Of a DNA stretch of 64,000 nucleotides, positions 1 to 12,350 are shown piece after piece (positions within the stretch are counted from its first letter, which is position 1; each line of letters opens with the position of its first letter). This DNA is from Megachile rotundata (lineage: Eukaryota; Arthropoda; Insecta; Hymenoptera; Megachilidae), in assembly GCF_050947335.1 (NCBI RefSeq), contig NW_027473352.1, positions 806,001-870,000 on the forward strand. The letters are read 5' to 3'. The translations under genes were made by a program, and so were the position numbers. The notes beneath the pieces are model-generated. The model made no database searches. It worked only from the letters and a program-made list of their open reading frames with translations, and was not told the origin of the DNA.

Positions 1-8
1 GATTGTGT

Positions 9-148
9 GATTGTGATTGTGTGATTGTGATTGTGTGATTGTGATTGTGTGATTGTGATTGTGTGATTGTGATTGTGTGATTGTGATTGCGTGATTGTGA
101 TTGTGTGATTGTGATTGTGTAATTGTGATTGTGCGATTGTGATTGTGT
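9..148 (+). repeat. 14-mer sub-array, 10 units
   Basis: Ten units of GATTGTGATTGTGT. One carries a GCGT change, and the last two are the paired variant AATTGTGATTGTGC plus GATTGTGATTGTGT. The same ten units with the same terminal pair recur at 3649-3788. Confidence 0.85.
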
Positions 149-408
149 GATTGTGTGATTGTGTGATTGTGAGATTATGTGATTGTGTAATTGTGTTATT
201 GTGTGATTGTGTGATTGTGTGATTGTGTGATTGTGTGATTGTGTGATTGTGTGATTGTGTGATTGTGTGATTGTGTGATTGTGTGATTGTGTGATTGTGT
301 GACCGTGATTGTGTGACCGCGATTTTGTGACCGTGATTGTGTGACCGTGATTGATTGACCGTGATTGAGTGACCGTGATTGTGTGATCGTGTGATTGTGT
401 GATTGTGT

Positions 409-548
409 GATTGTGATTGTGTGATTGTGATTGTGTGATTGTGATTGTGTGATTGTGATTGTGTGATTGTGATTGTGTGATTGTGATTGCGTGATTGTGA
501 TTGTGTGATTGTGATTGTGTGATTGTGATTGTGTGATTGTGATTGTGT
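409..548 (+). repeat. 14-mer sub-array, 10 units
   Basis: Ten GATTGTGATTGTGT units (one with GCGT) between GATCGTG plus two octamers on the left and GATAGTGTCTG at 549 on the right. Confidence 0.85.
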
Positions 549-1621
549 GATAGTGTCTGTGTGATTGTGTGACTGTGATTGTGTGATAGTGTCTGTGTGA
601 TTGTGTGAGTGTGTGATTGTGTGATTGTGTGATTGTGAGATTGTGTGATGATGTGATTGAGTGATTGTGTGATTGTGTGATTGTGTGATTGTGTGATTGT
701 GTGATTGTGTGATTGTGTGATTGTGTGATTGTGTGATTGTGTGATTGTGTGATTGTGTGATTGTGTGATTGTGTGATTGTGTGATTGTGTTATTGTGTGA
801 TTGTGTGATTGTGTGACTGTGTGATTGTGTGATTGTGTGATTGTGTGATTGTGTGATTGCGTGATTGTGATGGTGTGATGGTATGACTGTGTGATTGTGT
901 GATTGTGTGATTGTGAGATTGTGTGATTGTGTGATTGAGTGATTGAGTGATTGTGTGCTTGTGTGATTGTGTGATTTTGTGATTGAGTGATTGTGTGATT
1001 GTGTGATTGTGTGAATGTGTGATTGTGTGACCGTGATTGTGTGATTGATGATTGTGTGATTGTGTGATTGTGTGATTGTGTGATTGTGTGATTGTGTAAC
1101 TGTGATTGTGCGATTGTGATTGTGTGATTGTGCGATTGTGTGATTGTGAGATTGTGTGATTGTGTGATTGTGTGATTGTGTGATTGTGATTGTGTAATTG
1201 TGATTGTGCGATTGTGATTGTGTGATTGTGAGATTGTGTGAATTGTGTGATTGTGTGATTGTGTGAATGTGTGATTGTGTGACCGTGATTGTGTGATTGA
1301 TGATGGTGTGATTGTGTGATTGTGTGATTGTGTGATTGTGTGATTGTGTGATTGTGTGATTCTGTGATTGTGTGATTGTGTGATTGTGTAATTGTGATTG
1401 TGCGATTGTGATTGTGTGATTGTGTAATTGTGTTATTGTGTGATTGTGTGATTGTGTGATTGTGTGATTGTGTGATTGTGTGATTGTGTGATTGTGTGAT
1501 TGTGTGATTGTGTGATTGTGTGATTGTGTGATTGTGTGATTGTGTGATTGTGTGATTGTGTGATTGTGTGATTGTGTGATTGTGTGATTGTGTGATTGTG
1601 TGATTGTGTGATTGTGTGATT

Positions 1622-1890
1622 GCGTGATTGTGTAGTTGTGCGATCGTGATTGTGTGATCGTGATTGTGTGATTGCGTGATTGTGATTGTGTGATTGTGTG
1701 ACTGTGATTGTGTGACCGTGATTGTGTGACCGTAATTGTGTGATCATGATTGTGTGATCGTGATTGTGTGATCGTGATTGTGTGACCGTGATTGTGTGAT
1801 CGTGACTTTGTGATTGTGTGATTGTGTGATTGTGTGAATGTGTGATTGTGTTACCGTTATGGTGTGACCGTGATTGTGTGGTTGCGACAG
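1622..1890 (+). repeat. Class b landmark cassette
   Basis: A cassette of linked variants in this order: GTAGTTGTGCGATCG, GACCGTAATTG, TGATCATG, repeated GATCGTG, GATCGTGACTTTG, GAATGTG, TTACCGTTATGG, GTGGTTGCGACAG. It is followed by GTGACTG, GTGAGTGTGTTATTG and, after two octamers, GACCGTGTG. The same combination of GTAGTTG, GACTTTG, TTATGG and GCGACAG is found at four other loci in the window. Confidence 0.85.
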
Positions 1891-3648
1891 TGTGATTGTG
1901 ACTGTGTGATTGTGTGAGTGTGTTATTGTGTGATTGTGTGATTTTGTGACCGTGTGATTGTGTGATTTTGTGATTGTGTGATTGTGTGATTGTGTGACCG
2001 TGATTGTGTGACCGCGATTTTGTGACCGTGATAGTGTGACCGTGATTGATTGACCGTGATTGAGTGACCGTGATTGTGTGATCGTGTGATTGTGTGATTG
2101 TGTGATTGTGATTGTGTGATTGTGATTGTGTGATTGTGATTGTGTGATAGTGTCTGTGTGATTGTGTGATTGTGATTGTGTGATAGTGTCTGTGTGATTG
2201 TGTGAGTGTGTGATTGTGTGATTGTGTGATTGTGTGATTGTGTGATTGTGTGATTGAGTGATTGTGTGATTGTGTGATTGTGTGATTGTGTGCTTGTGTG
2301 ATTGTGTGATTTTGTGATTGAGTGATTGTGTGATTGTGTGATTGTGTGAATGTGTGATTGTGTGACCGTGATTGTGTGATTGATGATTGTGTGATTGTGT
2401 GATTGTGTGATTGTGTGATTGTGTGATTGTGTGATTGTGTGATTGTGTGATTGTGTGATTGTGTGATTGTGTGATTGTGATTGTGTGATTGTGTGATTGT
2501 GTGATTGTGTGATTGTGTGATTGTGTGATTGTGTGATTGAGTGATTGTGTGATTTTGTGATTGTGTGATTTTGTGATTGAGTGATTGTGTGATTGTGTGA
2601 TTGTGTGCTTGTGTGATTGTGTGATTTTGTGATTGAGTGATTGTGTGATTGTGTGATTGTGTGAATGTGTGATTGTGTGACCGTGATTGTGTGATTGATG
2701 ATTGTGTGATTGTGATTGTGTGATTGTGATTGTGTGATAGTGTCTGTGTGATTGTGTGATTGTGATTGTGTGATAGTGTCTGTGTGATTGTGTGATTGTG
2801 TGATTGTGTGATTGTGTAATTGTGATTGTGCGATTGTGATTGTGTGATTGTGTGATTGTGTGATTTTGAGATGGTGTGATTGTGTGATTGTGTGATTGTG
2901 TGATTGTGATTGTGTAATTGTGATTGTGCGATTGTGATTGTGTAATTGTGAGATTGTGTGAATTGTGTGATTGTGTGATTGTGTGAATGTGTGATTGTGT
3001 GACCGTGATTGTGTGATTGATGATGGTGTGATTGTGGGATTGTGTGATTGTGTGATTGTGTGATTGTGTGATTCTGTGATTGTGTGATTGTGTGATTGTG
3101 TAATTGTGATTGTGCGATTGTGATTGTGTGATTGTGTGATTGTGAGATTGTGTGATTGTGTGATTGTGTGATTATGTGATTGTGTGATTGTGTGATTGTG
3201 ATTGTGTGATTGTGTGATTGTGTGATTGTGTGATTGTGAGATTGTGTGAATTGTGTGATTGTGTGATTGTGTGATTGTGTGATTGTGTGATTGTGTGATT
3301 GTGTGATTGTGTGATTGTGTGATTGTGTGATTGTGTGATTGTGTGATTGTGTGATTGTGTGATTGTGTAATTGTGATTGTGCGATTGTGATTGTGTGATT
3401 GTGTGATTGTGTGATTGTGAGATTATGTGATTGTGTAATTGTGTTATTGTGTGATTGTGTGATTGTGTGATTGTGTGATTGTGTGATTGTGTGATTGTGT
3501 GATTGTGTGATTGTGTGATTGTGTGATTGTGTGATTGTGTGACCGTGATTGTGTGACCGCGATTTTGTGACCGTGATTGTGTGACCGTGATTGATTGACC
3601 GTGATTGAGTGACCGTGATTCTGTGATCGTGTGATTGTGTGATTGTGT

Positions 3649-3788
3649 GATTGTGATTGTGTGATTGTGATTGTGTGATTGTGATTGTGTGATTGTGATT
3701 GTGTGATTGTGATTGTGTGATTGTGATTGCGTGATTGTGATTGTGTGATTGTGATTGTGTAATTGTGATTGTGCGATTGTGATTGTGT
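3649..3788 (+). repeat. 14-mer sub-array, 10 units
   Basis: Same structure as 9-148, offset by 3,640 bases, including the GCGT unit and the AATTG/GCGATTG terminal pair. It is preceded here by a GACCGTG block with a CTGTGATCG variant. Confidence 0.85.
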
Positions 3789-4032
3789 GATTGTGTGATT
3801 GTGTGATTGTGAGATTATGTGATTGTGTAATTGTGTTATTGTGTGATTGTGTGATTGTGTGATTGTGTGATTGTGTGATTGTGTGATTGTGTGATTGTGT
3901 GATTGTGTGATTGTGTGATTGTGTGACCGTGATTGTGTGACCGCGATTTTGTGACCGTGATTGTGTGACCGTGATTGATTGACCGTGATTGAGTGACCGT
4001 GATTGTGTGATCGTGTGATTGTGTGATTGTGT

Positions 4033-4172
4033 GATTGTGATTGTGTGATTGTGATTGTGTGATTGTGATTGTGTGATTGTGATTGTGTGATTGTGATTGT
4101 GTGATTGTGATTGCGTGATTGTGATTGTGTGATTGTGATTGTGTGATTGTGATTGTGTGATTGTGATTGTGT
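4033..4172 (+). repeat. 14-mer sub-array, 10 units
   Basis: Ten units between the GATCGTG flank and GATAGTGTCTG at 4173; one unit carries GCGT. Confidence 0.85.
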
Positions 4173-5101
4173 GATAGTGTCTGTGTGATTGTGTGATTGT
4201 GATTGTGTGATAGTGTCTGTGTGATTGTGTGAGTGTGTGATTGTGTGATTGTGTGATTGTGTGATTGTGTGATTGTGTGATTGAGTGATTGTGTGATTGT
4301 GTGATTGTGTGATTGTGTGCTTGTGTGATTGTGTGATTTTGTGATTGAGTGATTGTGTGATTGTGTGATTGTGTGAATGTGTGATTGTGTGACCGTGATT
4401 GTGTGATTGATGATTGTGTGATTGTGTGATTGTGTGATTGTGTGATTGTGTGATTGTGTGATTGTGTGATTGTGTGATTGTGTGATTGTGTGATTGTGAT
4501 TGTGTGATTGTGTGATTGTGTGATTGTGTGATTGTGTGATTGTGTGATTGTGTGATTGAGTGATTGTGTGATTTTGTGATTGTGTGATTTTGTGATTGAG
4601 TGATTGTGTGATTGTGTGATTGTGTGATTGTGTGATTGTGTGATTGTGTGGTTGTGTGATTGTGTGACTGTGTGATTGTGTGAATGTGTGATTGTGTTAC
4701 CGTTATTGTGTGACCGTGATTGTGTGGTTGCGACTGTGTGATTGTGTGAGTGTGTTATTGTGTGATTGAGTGATTGTGTGACTGTGTGATTGTGTGATTG
4801 TGTGATTTTGTGATTGTGTGATTGTGTGATTGTGTGACCGTGATTGTGTGACCGTGATTGAGTGACCGTGATTGTGTGATCGTGTGATTGTGTGATTGTG
4901 TGATTGTGATTGTGTGATAGTGTCTGTGTGATTGTGTGAGTGTGTGATTGTGTGATTGTGTGATTGTGTGATTGTGTGACTGTGTGATTGTGTGACCGTG
5001 ATTGTGTGACCGCGATTTTGTGACCGTGATTGTGTGACCGTGATTGATTGACCGTGATTGAGTGACCGTGATTGTGTGATCGTGTGATTGTGTGATTGTG
5101 T

Positions 5102-5227
5102 GATTGTGATTGTGTGATTGTGATTGTGTGATTGTGATTGTGTGATTGTGATTGTGTGATTGTGATTGCGTGATTGTGATTGTGTGATTGTGATTGTGTG
5201 ATTGTGATTGTGTGATTGTGATTGTGT
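5102..5227 (+). repeat. 14-mer sub-array, 9 units
   Basis: Nine units with the usual GATCGTG left flank and GATAGTGTCTG right flank at 5228. The right flank carries a GCGATTG change not seen in most copies. Confidence 0.85.
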
Positions 5228-5767
5228 GATAGTGTCTGTGCGATTGTGTGACTGTGATTGTGTGATAGTGTCTGTGTGATTGTGTGAGTGTGTGATTGTG
5301 TGATTGTGTGATTGTGAGATTGTGTGATTGTGTGATTGAGTGATTGTGTGATTGTGTGATTGTGTGATTGTGTGATTGTGTGATTGTGTGATTGTGTGAT
5401 TGTGTGATTGTGTGATTGTGTGATTGTGTGATTGTGTGATTGTGTGATTGTGTGATTGTGTGATTGTGTGATTGTGTGATTGTGTGATTGTGTGATTGTG
5501 TGATTGTGTGATTGTGTGATTGTGTGACTGTGTGATTGTGTGATTGTGTGATTGTGTGATTGTGTGATTGTGTGATTGCGTGATTGTGATGGTGTGATGG
5601 TATGACTGTGTGATTGTGTGATTGTGTGATTGTGAGATTGTGTGATTGTGTGATTGAGTGATTGAGTGATTGTGTGCTTGTGTGATTGTGTGATTTTGTG
5701 ATTGTGTGATTGTGTGATTGTGTGATTGTGTGATTGTGTGATTGGGTGATTGTGTGATTGTGTGATT

Positions 5768-6044
5768 GCGTGATTGTGTAGTTGTGCGATCGTGATTGTG
5801 TGATCGTGATTGTGTGATTGCGTGATTGTGATTGTGTGACTGTGATTGTGTGACCGTGATTGTGTGACCGTAATTGTGTGATCATGATTGTGTGATCGTG
5901 ATTGTGTGATCGTGATTGTGTGACCGTGATTGTGTGATCGTGACTTTGTGATTGTGTGATTGTGTGATTGTGTGATTGTGTGATTGTGTGAATGTGTGAT
6001 TGTGTTACCGTTATGGTGTGACCGTGATTGTGTGGTTGCGACAG
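5768..6044 (+). repeat. Class b landmark cassette
   Basis: It has the full set GTAGTTG, GACTTTG, TTACCGTTATGG and GCGACAG, and is preceded by the GATTGGGTG octamer shared with the copies near 10.8, 57.4 and 63.3 kb. It has a shorter GCGTGATTGTGATTGTGTGACTG segment than the copy at 1622. Confidence 0.85.
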
Positions 6045-7019
6045 TGTGATTGTGACTGTGTGATTGTGTGAGTGTGTTATTGTGTGATTGTGTGATTGTG
6101 TGACCGTGTGATTGTGTGATTTTGTGATTGTGTGATTGTGTGATTGTGTGACCGTGATTGTGTGACCGCGATTTTGTGACCGTGATTGTGTGACCGTGAT
6201 TGATTGACCGTGATTGAGTGACCGTGATTGTGTGATCGTGTGATTGTGTGATTGTGTGATTGTGATTGTGTGATTGTGATTGTGTGATTGTGATTGTGTG
6301 ATTGTGATTGTGTGATTGTGATTGTGTGATAGTGTCTGTGTGATTGTGTGATTGTGATTGTGTGATAGTGTCTGTGTGATTGTGTGAGTGTGTGATTGTG
6401 TGATTGTGTGATTGTGTGATTGTGTGATTGTGTGATTGAGTGATTGTGTGATTGTGTGATTGTGTGATTGTGTGCTTGTGTGATTGTGTGATTTTGTGAT
6501 TGAGTGATTGTGTGATTGTGTGATTGTGTGAATGTGTGATTGTGTGACCGTGATTGTGTGATTGATGATTGTGTGATTGTGATTGTGTGATTGTGAGATT
6601 GTGTGAATTGTGTGATTGTGTGATTGTGTGATTGTGTGATTGTGTGATTGTGTGATTGTGTGATTGTGTGATTGTGTGATTGTGTGATTGTGTGATTGTG
6701 TGATTGTGTGATTGTGTGATTGTGTAATTGTGATTGTGCGATTGTGATTGTGTGATTGTGTGATTGTGTGATTGTGAGATTATGTGATTGTGTAATTGTG
6801 TTATTGTGTGATTGTGTGATTGTGTGATTGTGTGATTGTGTGATTGTGTGATTGTGCGATTGTGTGATTGTGTGATTGTGTGATTGTGTGATTGTGTGAT
6901 TGTGTGATTGTGTGACCGTGATTGTGTGACCGCGATTTTGTGACCGTGATTGTGTGACCGTGATTGATTGACCGTGATTGAGTGACCGTGATTGTGTGAT
7001 CGTGATTGTGTGATTGTGT

Positions 7020-7173
7020 GATTGTGATTGTGTGATTGTGATTGTGTGATTGTGATTGTGTGATTGTGATTGTGTGATTGTGATTGTGTGATTGTGATTG
7101 CGTGATTGTGATTGTGTGATTGTGATTGTGTGATTGTGATTGTGTGATTGTGATTGTGTGATTGTGATTGTGT
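7020..7173 (+). repeat. 14-mer sub-array, 11 units
   Basis: Eleven units with one GCGT unit, ending at GATAGTGTCTG (7174). The left flank reads GATCGTGATTG, lacking the two bases between the GATCG unit and the next octamer seen in other copies. Confidence 0.85.
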
Positions 7174-7871
7174 GATAGTGTCTGTGTGATTGTGTGACTG
7201 TGATTGTGTGATAGTGTCTGTGTGATTGTGTGAGTGTGTGATTGTGTGATTGTGTGATTGTGAGATTGTGTGATTGTGTGATTGAGTGATTGTGTGATTG
7301 TGTGATTGTGTGATTGTGTGATTGTGTGATTGTGTGATTGTGTGATTGTGTGATTGTGTGATTGTGTGATTGTGTGATTGTGTGATTGTGTGATTGTGTG
7401 ATTGTGTGATTGTGTGATTGTGTGATTGTGTGATTGTGTGATTGTGTGATTGTGTGATTGTGTGATTGTGTGATTTTGTGACTGTGTGAATGTGTGATTG
7501 TGTGATTGTGTGATTGTGTGATTGTGTGATTGTGTGATTGTGTGATTGTGTGATTGTGTGATTGTGTGATTGTGTGATTGTGTGATTGTGTGATTGTGTA
7601 ATTGTGATTGTGCGATTGTGATTGTGTGATTGTGTGATTGTGTGATTGTGAGATTATGTGATTGTGTAATTGTGTTATTGTGTGATTGTGTGATTGTGTG
7701 ATTGTGTGATTGTGTGATTGTGTGATTGTGTGATTGTGTGATTGTGTGATTGTGTGATTGTGTGACCGTGATTGTGTGACCGCGATTTTGTGACCGTGAT
7801 TGTGTGACCGTGATTGATTGACCGTGATTGAGTGACCGTGATTGTGTGATCGTGTGATTGTGTGATTGTGT

Positions 7872-7997
7872 GATTGTGATTGTGTGATTGTGATTGTGTG
7901 ATTGTGATTGTGTGATTGTGATTGTGTGATTGTGATTGCGTGATTGTGATTGTGTGATTGTGATTGTGTGATTGTGATTGTGTGATTGTGATTGTGT
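7872..7997 (+). repeat. 14-mer sub-array, 9 units
   Basis: Nine units, one with GCGT, ending at GATAGTGTCTG (7998). It corresponds to the ten-unit array at 409-548 in an otherwise very similar module. Confidence 0.85.
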
Positions 7998-9240
7998 GAT
8001 AGTGTCTGTGTGATTGTGTGACTGTGATTGTGTGATAGTGTCTGTGTGATTGTGTGAGTGTGTGATTGTGTGATTGTGTGATTGTGAGATTGTGTGATTG
8101 TGTGATTGAGTGATTGTGTGATTGTGTGATTGTGTGATTGTGTGATTGTGTGATTGTGTGATTGTGTGATTGTGTGATTGTGTGATTGTGTGATTGTGTG
8201 ATTGTGTGATTGTGTGATTGTGTGATTGTGTGATTGTGTGATTGTGTGATTGTGTGATTGTGTGATTGTGTGATTGTGTGATTGTGTGACTGTGTGATTG
8301 TGTGATTGTGTGATTGTGTGATTGTGTGATTGTGTGATTGCGTGATTGTGATGGTGTGATGGTATGACTGTGTGATTGTGTGATTGTGTGATTGTGAGAT
8401 TGTGTGATTGTGTGATTGAGTGATTGAGTGATTGTGTGCTTGTGTGATTGTGTGATTTTGTGATTGAGTGATTGTGTGATTGTGTGATTGTGTGAATGTG
8501 TGATTGTGTGACCGCGATTGTGTGATTGATGATTGTGTGATTGTGTGATTGTGTGATTGTGTGATTGTGTGATTGTGTAACTGTGATTGTGCGATTGTGA
8601 TTGTGTGATTGTGCGATTGTGTGATTGTGAGATTGTGTGATTGTGTGATTGTGTGATTGTGTGATTGTGATTGTGTAATTGTGATTGTGCGATTGTGATT
8701 GTGTGATTGTGAGATTGTGTGAATTGTGTGATTGTGTGATTGTGTGAATGTGTGATTGTGTGACCGTGATTGTGTGATTGATGATGGTGTGATTGTGTGA
8801 TTGTGTGATTGTGTGATTGTGTGATTGTGTGATTGTGTGATTCTGTGATTGTGTGATTGTGTGATTGTGTAATTGTGATTGTGCGATTGTGATTGTGTGA
8901 TTGTGTAATTGTGTTATTGTGTGATTGTGTGATTGTGTGATTGTGTGATTGTGTGATTGTGTGATTGTGTGATTGTGTGATTGTGTGATTGTGTGATTGT
9001 GTGATTGTGTGATTGTGTGATTGTGTGATTGTGTGATTGTGTGATTGTGTGATTGTGTGATTGTGTGATTGTGTGATTGTGTGATTGGGTGATTGTGTGA
9101 TTGTGTGATTGCGTGATTGTGTGATTGTGCGATTGTGATTGTGTGATTGTGTGATTGTGTAATTGTGTGATTGTGTGACTGTGTGATTGTGTGATTGTGT
9201 GATTGTGTGATTGTGTGATTGTGTGATTGTGTGATTGTGT

Positions 9241-9569
9241 GATGGTGTCATTGTGTGATTGCGTGATTGTGTGATTGTGTGATTGTGTGATTGTGTGATT
9301 GCGTGATTGTGTGGTTGTGCGATCGTGATTGTGTGATCGTGATTGTGTGATTGCGTGATTGTGATTGTGTGATTGTGTGACTGTGATTGTGTGACCGTGA
9401 TTGTGTGACCGTAATTGTGTGATCATGATTGTGTGATCGTGATTGTGTGATCGTGATTGTGTGACCGTGATTGTGTGATCGTGATTTTGTGATTGTGTGA
9501 TTGTGTGATTGTGTGAATGTGTGATTGTGTTACCGTTATTGTGTGACCGTGATTGTGTGGTTGCGACTG
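9241..9569 (+). repeat. Class a landmark cassette
   Basis: Linked variants in order: GATGGTGTCATTG, GTGGTTGTGCGATCG, GACCGTAATTG, TGATCATG, GATCGTGATTTTG, GAATGTG, TTACCGTTATTG, GTGGTTGCGACTG. GATGGTGTCATTG lies 289 bases before TTACCG, a distance identical in all five class a copies. It is followed by GTGTTATTGTGTGATTGAG and GTGACTG rather than the class b continuation. Confidence 0.87.
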
Positions 9570-10086
9570 TGTGATTGTGACTGTGTGATTGTGTGAGTGT
9601 GTTATTGTGTGATTGAGTGATTGTGTGACTGTGTGATTGTGTGATTGTGTGATTTTGTGATTGTGTGATTGTGTGATTGTGTGACCGTGATTGTGTGACC
9701 GCGATTTTGTGACCGTGATTGTGTGACCGTGATTGAGTGACCGTGATTGAGTGACCGTGATTGTGTGATCGTGTGATTGTGTGATTGTGTGATTGTGATT
9801 GTGTGATAGTGTCTGTGTGATTGTGTGAGTGTGTGCTTGTGTGATTGTGTGATTGTGAGATTATGTGATTGTGTAATTGTGTTATTGTGTGATTGTGTGA
9901 TTGTGTGATTGTGTGATTGTGTGATTGTGTGATTGTGTGATTGTGTGATTGTGTGATTGTGTGATTGTGTGATTGTGTGACCGTGATTGTGTGACCGCGA
10001 TTTTGTGACCGTGATTGTGTGACCGTGATTGATTGACCGTGATTGAGTGACCGTGATTGTGTGATCGTGTGATTGTGTGATTGTGT

Positions 10087-10156
10087 GATTGTGATTGTGT
10101 GATTGTGATTGTGTGATTGTGATTGTGTGATTGTGATTGTGTGATTGTGATTGTGT
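10087..10156 (+). repeat. 14-mer sub-array, 5 units
   Basis: Five units ending at GATAGTGTCTG (10157). Similar short arrays are at 2104-2145 (3 units), 6258-6327 (5), 11313-11354 (3), 14762-14803 (3), 57888-57929 (3), 59115-59142 (2) and 63862-63903 (3), all with the same flanks. Confidence 0.8.
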
Positions 10157-10814
10157 GATAGTGTCTGTGTGATTGTGTGACTGTGATTGTGTGATAGTGT
10201 CTGTGTGATTGTGTGAGTGTGTGATTGTGTGATTGTGTGATTGTGAGATTGTGTGATTGTGTGATTGAGTGATTGTGTGATTGTGTGATTGTGTGATTGT
10301 GTGATTGTGTGATTGTGTGATTGTGTGATTGTGTGATTGTGTGATTGTGTGATTGTGTGATTGTGTGATTGTGTGATTGTGTGATTGTGTGATTGTGTGA
10401 TTGTGTGATTGTGTGATTGTGTGATTGTGTGATTGTGTGATTGTGTGACTGTGTGATTGTGTGATTGTGTGATTGTGTGATTGTGTGATTGTGTGATTGT
10501 GTGATTGTGTGATTGTGTGATTGTGTGATTGTGTGATTGTGTGATTGTGTGATTGTGTGATTGTGTAATTGTGATTGTGCGATTGTGATTGTGTGATTGT
10601 GTAATTGTGTTATTGTGTGATTGTGTGATTGTGTGATTGTGTGATTGTGTGATTGTGTGATTGTGTGATTGTGTGATTGTGTGATTGTGTGATTGTGTGA
10701 TTGTGTGATTGTGTGATTGTGTGATTGTGTGATTGTGTGATTGTGTGATTGTGTGATTGTGTGATTGTGTGATTGTGTGATTGTGTGATTGGGTGATTGT
10801 GTGATTGTGTGATT

Positions 10815-11099
10815 GCGTGATTGTGTAGTTGTGCGATCGTGATTGTGTGATCGTGATTGTGTGATTGCGTGATTGTGATTGTGTGATTGTGTGACTGTGA
10901 TTGTGTGACCGTGATTGTGTGACCGTAATTGTGTGATCATGATTGTGTGATCGTGATTGTGTGATCGTGATTGTGTGACCGTGATTGTGTGATCGTGACT
11001 TTGTGATTGTGTGATTGTGTGATTGTGTGATTGTGTGATTGTGTGAATGTGTGATTGTGTTACCGTTATGGTGTGACCGTGATTGTGTGGTTGCGACAG
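10815..11099 (+). repeat. Class b landmark cassette
   Basis: Full class b variant set (GTAGTTG, GACTTTG, TTATGG, GCGACAG) with GATTGGGTG upstream. It lies between two class a cassettes (9241 and 12022), so the two classes are interleaved here. Confidence 0.85.
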
Positions 11100-12021
11100 T
11101 GTGATTGTGACTGTGTGATTGTGTGAGTGTGTTATTGTGTGATTGTGTGATTGTGTGACCGTGTGATTGTGTGATTTTGTGATTGTGTGATTGTGTGATT
11201 GTGTGACCGTGATTGTGTGACCGCGATTTTGTGACCGTGATTGTGTGACCGTGATTGATTGACCGTGATTGAGTGACCGTGATTGTGTGATCGTGTGATT
11301 GTGTGTTTGTGTGATTGTGATTGTGTGATTGTGATTGTGTGATTGTGATTGTGTGATAGTGTCTGTGTGATTGTGTGATTGTGATTGTGTGATAGTGTCT
11401 GTGTGATTGTGTGAGTGTGTGATTGTGTGATTGTGTGATTGTGTGATTGTGTGATTGTGTGATTGTGTGATTGAGTGATTGTGTGATTGTGTGATTGTGT
11501 GATTGTGTGCTTGTGTGATTGTGTGATTTTGTGATTGAGTGATTGTGTGATTGTGTGAATGTGTGATTGTGTGACCGTGATTGTGTGATTGATGATTGTG
11601 TGATTGTGTGATTGTGTGATTGTGTGATTGTGTGATTGTGTGATTGTGTGATTGTGTGATTGTGTGATTGTGTGATTGTGTGATTGTGTGATTGTGTGAT
11701 TGTGTGATTGTGTGATTGTGATTGTGTGATTGTGTGATTGTGTGATTGTGTGATTGTGTGATTGTGTGATTGAGTGATTGTGTGATTTTGTGATTGTGTG
11801 ATTTTGTGATTGAGTGATTGTGTGATTGTGTGATTGTGTGATTGTGTGATTGTGTGATTGTGTGGTTGTGTGATTGTGTGACTGTGTGATTGTGTGATTG
11901 TGTGATTGTGCGATTGTGATTGTGTGATTGTGTGATTGTGTGATTGTGTGATTGTGTGACTGTGTGATTGTGTGATTGTGTGATTGTGTGATTGTGTGAT
12001 TGTGTGATTGTGTGATTGTGT

Positions 12022-12350
12022 GATGGTGTCATTGTGTGATTGCGTGATTGTGTGATTGTGTGATTGTGTGATTGTGTGATTGCGTGATTGTGTGGTTGTG
12101 CGATCGTGATTGTGTGATCGTGATTGTGTGATTGCGTGATTGTGATTGTGTGATTGTGTGACTGTGATTGTGTGACCGTGATTGTGTGACCGTAATTGTG
12201 TGATCATGATTGTGTGATCGTGATTGTGTGATCGTGATTGTGTGACCGTGATTGTGTGATCGTGATTTTGTGATTGTGTGATTGTGTGATTGTGTGAATG
12301 TGTGATTGTGTTACCGTTATTGTGTGACCGTGATTGTGTGGTTGCGACTG
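12022..12350 (+). repeat. Class a landmark cassette
   Basis: Same ordered variants as the copy at 9241 and the same 289-base spacing; no internal difference was noticed. Confidence 0.87.

Larger units (their letters stand above)
1..9240 (+). repeat. Region: 14-mer-rich modules with class b cassettes
   Basis: This stretch holds no gene. It is a mosaic of modules, each running: pure octamers, a GACCGTG/GACCGCGATTTTG block, a 14-mer sub-array, one or two GATAGTGTCTG motifs, GTGAGTGTG, GAGATTG, GATTGAG, then a long octamer run. GACCGCG blocks are seen near 316, 2010, 3556, 3940, 5009, 6167, 6927 and 7777. TTACCGTTAT landmarks lie at 1851, 4697 and 6005. The unusual pair GATGGTGTGATGGTATG occurs near 877, 5596 and 8358, in the same context each time (after an octamer run, before GAGATTG and GATTGAG). 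Confidence 0.85.
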
